Source: CAYGWX01 sp964353855 [NCBI: uncultured bacterium]
GTDB taxonomy: Bacteria; Edwardsbacteria; CAYGWX01
Length of the DNA: 15,288 nucleotides
NCBI GenBank assembly: GCA_964353855.1
Contig: CAYGWX010000049.1
Coordinates: 1 to 15,288 of the forward strand
Direction: 5' to 3'
This document shows positions 7,444-13,016 of the stretch, one piece after another (the first letter of the stretch is position 1; the number at the start of each line of letters is the position of its first letter). The notes beneath the pieces were generated by a model. The model did no database searches. It was not told the DNA's origin and saw only the letters and a program-made list of their open reading frames with translations. The position numbers were made by a program, and so were the translations under genes.

Positions 7444-7567
7444 CGCCACCATCCCTGGCGGCTGTATCCGGGGCTCTCGCAGGCTGAAAGCCTGCAGGAA
7501 GTTAGCCCAGGGCAACGCCCTGGGATGGCTGCGGTCGTGATCCATAGCCCAGACCTTCAGGTCTGGG
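7444..7567 (+). ncRNA. Cluster of four hairpins, possible structured RNA or composite repeat
   Basis: Four hairpins in 124 bp: CGCCA/TGGCG (7444-7448/7456-7460, 7-nt loop), GCAGGCT/AGCCTGC (7479-7485/7489-7495, 3-nt loop), CCCAGGGC/GCCCTGGG (7506-7513/7517-7524, 3-nt loop) and CCCAGACC/GGTCTGGG (7548-7555/7560-7567, 4-nt loop). The 7-nt loop of the first (CCATCCC, 7449-7455) is fully complementary to GGGATGG at 7522-7528. No coding frame explains these. I recall similar hairpin strings as dispersed repeats in other genomes, so a mobile or REP-like origin is as likely as a functional RNA; transcription is unproven. Confidence 0.5.
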
Positions 7568-7577
7568 TGTTTGTTTT

Positions 7578-7610
7578 CTCTAACTTCTAATCTCTTACCT
7601 CTAACCTCTG
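7578..7610 (+). repeat. 7-bp tandem repeat, CTCTAAC x 4 plus a partial unit
   Basis: Four contiguous heptamers of consensus CTCTAAC (7578-7605) followed by CTCTG. Units 1 and 4 are identical; units 2 and 3 carry two and one changes. Confidence 0.82.
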
Positions 7611-7666
7611 TCGTTCAAGGGCGGGGCGGTGGGGTTAAATGATGTTATCGTCACGTTTTTCGTTCG

Positions 7667-7688
7667 GCGGCCTTCGGGCTGCTTTTTT
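7667..7688 (+). terminator. Intrinsic terminator with TTCG tetraloop
   Basis: Stem GCGGCC (7667-7672) / GGCTGC (7677-7682) with one G-T pair, loop TTCG and six Ts (7683-7688). It is oriented on the + strand but lies 520 nt beyond the last + strand gene, so it ends either a long 3' UTR or an unannotated transcript. Confidence 0.75.
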
Positions 7689-7772
7689 ATCTTGTGGAAG
7701 GTTCGGGAGGGGCTACTGCTTATTGAGGCCGTGGGAGAATTTTCAAAAATCTTCGGTTCGAAAAATGGGAAA

Positions 7773-7833
7773 CGGGAGGGGAGGGCGTGAATACGGCGTG
7801 AGTATCGCGTGAATACCTCGGAAACCCCTCCCG
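7773..7833 (+). repeat. 11-bp tandem repeat x 3 enclosed by an inverted repeat
   Basis: Three units of consensus GGCGTGAATAC (7784-7794, 7795-7805, 7806-7816) lie between CGGGAGGGG (7773-7781) and its complement CCCCTCCCG (7825-7833). AAA precedes the left arm and TTTT follows the right, one base further out. The same 11-mer forms the array at 8069-8167. Confidence 0.75.
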
Positions 7834-7856
7834 GTTTTCGTAGGCCTTTCGAAGGT

Positions 7857-7876
7857 CCCCCTTCCGGGGGTTTTTT
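7857..7876 (+). terminator. Intrinsic terminator
   Basis: CCCCC (7857-7861), loop TTCC, GGGGG (7866-7870), then six Ts (7871-7876). A small hairpin CCTT/AAGG (7845-7855) lies just before it. No gene ends directly upstream on the + strand; it could close a small RNA containing the 11-mer hairpin. Confidence 0.7.
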
Positions 7877-7982
7877 CATTTAGGGCACTTAACTGAGGCT
7901 TGTCGGTGCTACTTACGCGAAAAAGTGGAAAAAGGGCGGTTATCTGGGGTAGAAAATTTGGCTGGGGTGAGTTTTAATCTTT

Positions 7983-8052
7983 CCTACACCCTATTGGAGC
8001 GTAGCGGAAATCCCGATCTATCGGGACCCCCAACACCCTACACCCTCTCCCT
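7983..8052 (+). repeat. Palindromic element between direct repeats CCTACACCCT
   Basis: CCTACACCCT occurs at 7983-7992 and 8037-8046. Between them is a 44-bp unit with the shared core GAGCGTAGCG and the palindrome TCCCGAT (8011-8017) / ATCGGGA (8020-8026). The right repeat continues as CC-led heptamers (8030-8050, consensus CCTACAC), suggesting that the palindrome sits inside a heptamer array. Confidence 0.65.
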
Positions 8053-8068
8053 TCCTGCTCGTTCAATT

Positions 8069-8167
8069 GGCGTGAAATTGGCGTGAAATCGGCGGGAACA
8101 CGGCGAGAACACGGCGAGAACACGGCGGGAATACGGCGGGAACATAGCGAGAACATGGCGGGAAGTC
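8069..8167 (+). repeat. 11-bp tandem repeat x 9
   Basis: Nine contiguous 11-bp units with no gaps, consensus GGCGNGAAYAC. The first two units read GGCGTGAAATY, close to the three-unit array at 7784-7816; the rest carry GGCGGGAA or GGCGAGAA. One unit is about one helical turn. Units are direct, without spacers, so this is not CRISPR. The reverse strand is open across it but lacks a start with a ribosome binding site. Confidence 0.88.
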
Positions 8168-8325
8168 CTATGGAAACGTTCGCTTATCGTTTTGAAAAAC
8201 CGTGGGTTATGGGTAAATCTCTGGAGGATTGAGGAGGGTTGGAGTTGGAAAGAAATGCGGTAAGGCTTTGAAGGGATGGAGGTTAAAGTCGTTCAACTAA
8301 GACAACGGAAGGTCTCCTTATGGAA

Positions 8326-8357
8326 GATCAAAAGCGCCGGGTCAGGGGCGTTTGATC
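8326..8357 (-). other. Imperfect hairpin across the stop codon of the last operon gene
   Basis: GATCAAA (8326-8332) pairs with TTTGATC (8351-8357); the interior continues with G-C pairs interrupted by two mismatches around a 6-nt loop. The stop codon of the - strand glycosyltransferase gene lies in the loop. It could act as the operon's 3' end, but no T-tract follows on the - strand, so an intrinsic terminator is doubtful. Confidence 0.4.
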
Positions 8358-9931
8358 CGCAGGATGTAGGTGGCGGGTTCCGGGGTCTGGTGGACGAGCT
8401 CGTAGCGGTCCGGGATGCCAGGCCTCAGGGCCGGGATGAGGTAGCGCTGGGTGGTTCCGCTGACCTGGTCCACGAGGATGTAATCGGCCCGGTTCTTCTC
8501 AATGGCGGTGGCCAGGGACTCCGGATCCGGGGTGAAGGGATAGATGAAAGACGGCCTCTCGGTCCGCAAGTAAAACAGGGTGGGCTTGCGGCTGATCACC
8601 ACGGCATTGGGCTCGGTGTTGGCCTTGACCCAGTCCGCGGCCTGGAAGAACGTGACATAGGGCTCGGGGTATCCGGCAAACTCGTCCCCCCGCAAATAAG
8701 CCATCGTATTGGTCACCTGGCCCGGGATTCCGGCGAGGACGATCCAGAGCGCGGTCAGGGCCGAGAGGACGACGAGGAGGATCCCGATGGCTTTGGGCCT
8801 CTGCTTCCAGAGGATCCCCGACAGGGAGAACGCCCCGGAGAGGAAGACGCCCAAGATTAGGGGCAGGACGGGCAGAAGGAACCGGAAGTCGCTCCAGACC
8901 GAGGGCCAGAGCAGGGCGACGCCGAGGTAGCAGACCAGATAGACGTGGCTTAGGCAAAGCTTCTGCCTGGCCTGGGAAAATAATCCCCAGAGGCAAAGCG
9001 CAGAAACCAACAGGCCGATCAAGACCAGGATTCCACCGGAGGTTGTTTGTTCCAAAGGAGGGAAGACGAATCCCGGCACGACCCCGAGGGCGTAGATTTT
9101 AAGGTTCGTCCCGAACCGGGACATGAAATCGCTCAGGGTGGCATAGCCCAAGGCGGGGTTGTAGGAGTCTTTTAAGAAGAACTGCTGGAGATACCCGCCC
9201 TCCTGCGAGAGGCCACGGTTGCGCAGGGCCCAGGGGAGGAGCAGGAGGAACAGGACGATGAGAGTTGTGCCTGCGGCCTTCCACTTCCGCTTGAGCAGGA
9301 GAAAAAGCGGCAGGGCGACGACGAGGGCGATCCCGGCGGTGCGGATGTGATAGGCGAAGGCGATGGCCAGGAGTCCCAGCCAGAACCGCCAGTCCTTAAA
9401 GGAGGCTTCCCGATCTTTGAGAAGAAAGAGACCCAGGAAGGAGACGCATAGATAGGGCACCTCGGAGAGCACCCAGTGGGAGAACTGCAGGAGCGCCGGG
9501 CTGAGGGCCAGGAGGATCATCAGGGCCAGGCGCTGTCCCTCCGTAAAAGCGTCTTTAAAGAAGGCGTGGACGAGAATAAAACTGACCAGGGCCAGGGCTA
9601 AAACGAAGAACTTCATCGGGATCACGGAGTGAGGAAAGACCGCTACGAACGGGGTCAACAGCAGGGGAAGCCCGAAGGGATACTGGGTATGGGGCGGCAT
9701 CCCCGGGGCCCAGATGTCCCGGAAGCCCTTGCCCTGAACCAGGCCCTTAGCTAAAAGGATATACGTGGCGTTGTCCCCGCCGAGGAAGGGCTTGGGGTCG
9801 AAGGACAACAACGCCAAAATGAGAAATACGCCGAGGCATAGGTAAAGCGTGGTTCGTTCCGGGATAGAGAATCTCCGCTCGGGGGAGCGGAGAGTTTGGG
9901 TCGCGGCGGGCTTGGCTCGCTTCTTGGCCAT
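8342..9931 (-). CDS. GT-C membrane glycosyltransferase, PMT/ArnT-like (GT39 type)
   Basis: A 529-residue polytopic membrane enzyme. A basic N-terminal tail (about 1-25) precedes the first helix (about 28-44). The first loop carries GGDNATYILLAKGL, with Asp53 in the position of the catalytic acidic residue of PMT/ArnT-type GT-C enzymes. About ten further hydrophobic segments follow. A soluble C-terminal part (roughly the last 90 residues) includes ADWVKANTEPNAVVISRKP and ADYILVDQV, typical of bacterial GT39-like proteins. It should use a polyprenyl-phosphate sugar and glycosylate a lipid or protein on the outer face of the inner membrane; the acceptor is unknown. Its ATG overlaps the stop of the upstream GT2 gene by one base (TGATG), a strong sign that the two work together. 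No separate ribosome binding site is evident. Confidence 0.88.
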   Translation of the reverse strand: MAKKRAKPAATQTLRSPERRFSIPERTTLYLCLGVFLILALLSFDPKPFLGGDNATYILLAKGLVQGKGFRDIWAPGMPPHTQYPFGLPLLLTPFVAVFPHSVIPMKFFVLALALVSFILVHAFFKDAFTEGQRLALMILLALSPALLQFSHWVLSEVPYLCVSFLGLFLLKDREASFKDWRFWLGLLAIAFAYHIRTAGIALVVALPLFLLLKRKWKAAGTTLIVLFLLLLPWALRNRGLSQEGGYLQQFFLKDSYNPALGYATLSDFMSRFGTNLKIYALGVVPGFVFPPLEQTTSGGILVLIGLLVSALCLWGLFSQARQKLCLSHVYLVCYLGVALLWPSVWSDFRFLLPVLPLILGVFLSGAFSLSGILWKQRPKAIGILLVVLSALTALWIVLAGIPGQVTNTMAYLRGDEFAGYPEPYVTFFQAADWVKANTEPNAVVISRKPTLFYLRTERPSFIYPFTPDPESLATAIEKNRADYILVDQVSGTTQRYLIPALRPGIPDRYELVHQTPEPATYILRIKRP

Positions 9932-10611
9932 CAGTCCGTAAAGCGGTATTTGATCAAGGCCCAGATAGCCGGGAAGGCGTCCCGCCAGGTGATCTTCTTG
10001 CCCTCCTCGTAATCCCGGCCGTAATAGGAGATCGGCATCTCGTAGATCCGCAGCCTCTTCTTGAACACCTTGGCCGTGATCTCGGGCTCGAAGTTGAAGC
10101 GGTTGCTCCGGATCGTGATGCCCTTCAGGACCTCGGCCCGGAAGACCTTGTAGCAGGTCTCCATATCCGTCAGCATGGTGTTGTACAGGAGGTTAGTGAG
10201 GAAGGTGAGGAACTTGTTACCCAGGTAGTGATAGTACAGAAAGACCCGGTGCAGACCGAGAAAGCGCGACCCGTAGACCACATCCGCCCGGCCCTCAATG
10301 ATGGGCTTGACCAGAATAGGGTATTCCGCGGGGTCATATTCCAGGTCGGCGTCCTGGATGACGATCATGTCCCCGGTCGCGGCCTGGATGCCCGTGCGGA
10401 TGGCGGCCCCTTTCCCTTGATTCTTTTCGTGTCTCATGACCTTTATCTCCGGCCTTCCGGCAAAAACCTTGAGAAGCTCCGGGGTCTTGTCCCGCGAGCA
10501 GTCGTCCACGATCACGAGCTCCTTTTCGAGAGGCACCTCCAGGACCCGCTTCACGATTTCCTGGATGGTGCTTTCCTCGTTGTAGACCGGCATGATGACG
10601 GAGAGTTTCAT
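9931..10611 (-). CDS. GT2 glycosyltransferase, DPM1-like polyprenyl-phosphate sugar synthase
   Basis: A 226-residue GT-A glycosyltransferase of family 2. LSVIMPVYNEE opens the fold; IVDDCSRD (34-41) binds the nucleotide; NQGKGAAIRTGI (64-75) is the family's typical helix start; QDADLEYDP (86-94) holds the DxD-type metal site. GSRF (114-117), TDMETCYKVF (148-157) and FEPEI (174-178) match dolichyl-phosphate mannose synthase-like enzymes. It lacks the C-terminal membrane helices of ArnC/GtrB, so it is probably a soluble or peripheral enzyme that loads a sugar onto polyprenyl phosphate. The overlap with the downstream GT-C gene and the closeness to UDP-glucose dehydrogenase support a donor-making role. 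No good ribosome binding site precedes the ATG, which lies 23 nt after the ugd stop. Confidence 0.9.
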   Translation of the reverse strand: MKLSVIMPVYNEESTIQEIVKRVLEVPLEKELVIVDDCSRDKTPELLKVFAGRPEIKVMRHEKNQGKGAAIRTGIQAATGDMIVIQDADLEYDPAEYPILVKPIIEGRADVVYGSRFLGLHRVFLYYHYLGNKFLTFLTNLLYNTMLTDMETCYKVFRAEVLKGITIRSNRFNFEPEITAKVFKKRLRIYEMPISYYGRDYEEGKKITWRDAFPAIWALIKYRFTD

Positions 10612-10634
10612 CGAACGGCGAAGGAAGGGTTAGT

Positions 10635-11945
10635 TTAAGGCTTCCGGGGGAGGGGACGGCCGATGCCCTGATAGAGGAAGCCCAGCTTTGTCATCGAATC
10701 GCGGTCCAGACAGTTGCGGGCGTCCACCAGGATGGGGGTCTTCATCAACCCTTTGATCTTGGCCCAGTCCAGCTCTTTGAACTCCGGCCACTCCGTCACC
10801 ACGACTACGGCATGGGCATTCCTGACGGCTTCATAGGCATTGCTGGCGTATTGGATGGCCTCTCCGAGGACCTGCTTGGCCTTTTCCATGGCCACAGGGT
10901 CATAGGCCCGGATGAGAGCCTCTTCGGAAAGCAGGGCCTTGATGATGTCCAGGGAAGGGGCGAAGCGCATGTCATCGGTGTTGGGTTTGAAAGCTAAGCC
11001 GAAAAGTGCGATCGTCTTTCCCTTCAAGTTCCAGACGCCGTCCTTGATCTTCTTCACCACGCGCTGCTTCTGCTGCTCGTTGATCTCGTAGACTTCCCTC
11101 AACAGTTTGAAATCGTACCCCAGGTCCTGGGCGATGCGGATGAAAGCCTGGAGATCCTTGGGGAAGCAGAAGCCGCCGAAGCCAGCGCCGGCATCCAGAA
11201 AAGACCTTCCGATGCGCTTGTCCATGCCGATGCCCTGGGCGACCTGCTGGATGTCCGCGCCGCAGGCCTCGCAGATAACCGAGAGGGCGTTGGCGAAGGA
11301 GATCTTCATAGCCAGGAAGGAGTTGGAGGCGTGCTTGATAAGCTCGGCGCTCTGGATGTCCGTGACCAGGAGCGGAGCTTTTAACGGGGCGAAGAGCTCC
11401 TTCAGGAGGTTTCCCGCTCGCTCGCTTTCCACGCCGATCACGATCCGGTCCGGCTGCATGAAATCTTGGATGGCCGTGCCTTCGCGCAGGAACTCGGGGT
11501 TGGAGGCCACGTCGAAGGGCACGTCGTTGGGCGCATGCAGGGCCATGGTCCGCTTGAGCCAGGATCCGGTTTGGACCGGCACGGTGCTTTTTCCAACCAC
11601 CAGTTTGTAGTCCTTCATCCGCTCCGCGACCCGGGCGGCGACCTGCTCCACGGCCGAGAGATCAGCCTCCCCGCTTTCTTTGGGCGGGGTGCCCACGGCG
11701 ATGAAGATGACCGTGGAGGCATCCACCGCCTCTACGATCTCCGTTGTGAAGGATAGACGTCCACCTTTGACGTTCCTTTCCACCATCTCGGGGAGCCCCG
11801 GCTCGTAGATCGGAATCTTCCCGGCGCGAAGCTGGGCGATTTTCCCCCGGTCATTGTCCACGCAAATCACCCGGTTGCCCAGGTCTGCAAAGCAGGCTCC
11901 GGTTACCAGGCCCACATACCCGGAGCCTATTACAGCAAGGTTCAT
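10635..11945 (-). CDS. ugd: UDP-glucose 6-dehydrogenase
   Basis: A 436-residue member of the UDP-glucose/GDP-mannose dehydrogenase family, at normal length. It makes UDP-glucuronate from UDP-glucose with 2 NAD+. Seen: the N-terminal Rossmann motif IGSGYVGLVTG (6-16), VGTPPKESGEADLSAV, STVPVQTG, NPEFLREGTAI (149-159), the central helix with ELIKHASNSFLAMKISFAN including Lys204, and the catalytic segment GFGGFCFPKDL with Cys260. The UDP-binding domain contains FGLAFKPNTDDMR and ends with VDARN. GTGGAG lies 9 nt before the ATG. The start directly abuts the stop of the DUF4388 gene. Product specificity (UDP-glucose versus GDP-mannose or a HexNAc substrate) cannot be proven from motifs, but UDP-glucose fits best. 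Confidence 0.95.
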   Translation of the reverse strand: MNLAVIGSGYVGLVTGACFADLGNRVICVDNDRGKIAQLRAGKIPIYEPGLPEMVERNVKGGRLSFTTEIVEAVDASTVIFIAVGTPPKESGEADLSAVEQVAARVAERMKDYKLVVGKSTVPVQTGSWLKRTMALHAPNDVPFDVASNPEFLREGTAIQDFMQPDRIVIGVESERAGNLLKELFAPLKAPLLVTDIQSAELIKHASNSFLAMKISFANALSVICEACGADIQQVAQGIGMDKRIGRSFLDAGAGFGGFCFPKDLQAFIRIAQDLGYDFKLLREVYEINEQQKQRVVKKIKDGVWNLKGKTIALFGLAFKPNTDDMRFAPSLDIIKALLSEEALIRAYDPVAMEKAKQVLGEAIQYASNAYEAVRNAHAVVVVTEWPEFKELDWAKIKGLMKTPILVDARNCLDRDSMTKLGFLYQGIGRPLPRKP

Positions 11946-13016
11946 CTATTTTCGCTCCACGATGGAAAGGGAATAGGTCCGGTTGCTGTCCAGGGGCGCG
12001 TAGTGGAAGCGCGATATTTTGGCGAAAGGCTCAACCTTCTGGAGAGAGTCGGGATAGCGTCCGTGGGTGATGCAGTATGCGCCGAGGGCAGCCCGCAGGG
12101 ATTCCAAATCGCGGTCCTGGCGCAGTCGCGCCAGGGGCAGCTGCGAGGTTTTAAAGGTTGGCATGTAGGCCGAGTAGAGGAGGTTTCCCAGGACGTAGCT
12201 CCCGAACAAGAGGGCTGCGGACAGGCAGACGATGCCGATCCAGATTCCGACCGTCGCCCAGGACACCTTGAGGGCCACGATTGGGGCTTTCTTGGTTGGC
12301 GGGGGCTTTCCCTCCACCTTCTCCACCAGGCCCAGCTCCAGAAAACGGAACAGGGCGGCCAGGGTGCGGAACTTTCCAATGCCGCTTTTATCAATGATCC
12401 CCTTGACGGTCTGGTCGGTCACCAGGAGCTTTGCGACTTGGGCCTCGTCCTCGGTGAGCTGGACCTCCAGCACCGGGTTCTCCTTTTTCCTCAAGACCAC
12501 GGACATGCTGGGGAAAGCTTCTTGGATGCGTGGCCATTCGTCCAGGCGCCGGAGGCCTTCCATAATCAGACCCTCGGTCTTCAGAGTCACGTGGAACTTG
12601 CTCTCGCTGTAGAGCTTCCCCTCGGGGTCGAAGGTGTAGGTGCCCTGCTTCCAGGAGAAGAGCTCGTCCATGATGTCCTGGATCTTGAAGCGGATGAGCT
12701 CGGTGAGGTCCTCCTCCTTGAGATAGCCGCCCTTGAGAAGGATCTCCTCGAAGGGGAACTGGGTGGTCGTGGCCATGTCCAGGATCTGCATCACCTTCTC
12801 CTGGGGAAGCTTTCCGGAGCGGATGAGGTACTCGGCCAGAGGCTCGTGCTTTCCCTTCTCCTCATAGGCCGCCCCGATGATCTGGCCTTCGGCGAACCCG
12901 ATCGTGGCAGCGTTGCCCTTTCCCTGGACCCTGAGGACTCCGGTCTTGCGGTTCTGAGCGATGAACTCCAGGACATCCGGGAGCCCGAAATCCTTAAGGG
13001 TGCCCTCAAGCGCCAT
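11946..13016 (-). CDS. DUF4388 (PATAN) protein with membrane helix and pseudopilin-like C-terminus
   Basis: A 356-residue protein. The N-terminus (about 1-140) is a DUF4388/PATAN-type region: MALEGTLKDFGLPDVLEFI, KTGVLRV, GFAEGQIIGA, then FKIQDIMDELFSWKQGTYTF. A winged-helix-like region is possible at about 185-235 (LTEDEAQVAKLL, TLAALFRFLELGLVE). A Pro/Lys linker (236-248) leads to one membrane helix (about 255-280). The last 55 residues (LRAALGAYCITHGRYPDSLQ, then FHYAPLDSNRTYSLSI) resemble the globular domain of type II secretion pseudopilins such as GspG, without the prepilin peptidase N-terminus. DUF4388 domains occur in signalling and motility contexts, mainly in deltaproteobacteria-like lineages. 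GAGG lies about 7 nt before the ATG, which overlaps the upstream gene by 11 nt. The biochemical role is unknown. Confidence 0.85.
   Translation of the reverse strand: MALEGTLKDFGLPDVLEFIAQNRKTGVLRVQGKGNAATIGFAEGQIIGAAYEEKGKHEPLAEYLIRSGKLPQEKVMQILDMATTTQFPFEEILLKGGYLKEEDLTELIRFKIQDIMDELFSWKQGTYTFDPEGKLYSESKFHVTLKTEGLIMEGLRRLDEWPRIQEAFPSMSVVLRKKENPVLEVQLTEDEAQVAKLLVTDQTVKGIIDKSGIGKFRTLAALFRFLELGLVEKVEGKPPPTKKAPIVALKVSWATVGIWIGIVCLSAALLFGSYVLGNLLYSAYMPTFKTSQLPLARLRQDRDLESLRAALGAYCITHGRYPDSLQKVEPFAKISRFHYAPLDSNRTYSLSIVERK

Larger units (their letters stand above)
7145..8341. other. Repeat-rich region of about 1.2 kb without a credible gene
   Basis: Between the convergent ends of the + strand cluster and the - strand operon, no frame has coding character; the short open frames here mostly translate repeats. 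The segment is a mosaic of hairpin repeats, 7-bp and 11-bp tandem arrays and two intrinsic terminators, each listed separately. I see nothing recognisable in 7331-7443, 7877-7982 and 8168-8325. Confidence 0.8.

Noticed and set aside
7244-7540. Short + strand open frames in the repeat zone
   Set aside because: They translate hairpin repeats and heptamer arrays, have no ribosome binding site and look like no protein family.
7974-8156. - strand open frame across the nine-unit 11-bp array
   Set aside because: Its periodic peptide is a by-product of the 11-bp repeat, and there is no start context or domain.
8069-8167. CRISPR array
   Set aside because: Units are 11 bp, contiguous and without spacers; no cas gene is present.
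8276-8860. 194-codon + strand open frame
   Set aside because: It is antisense to the GT-C glycosyltransferase gene, and its composition is that of a GC-rich antisense frame.
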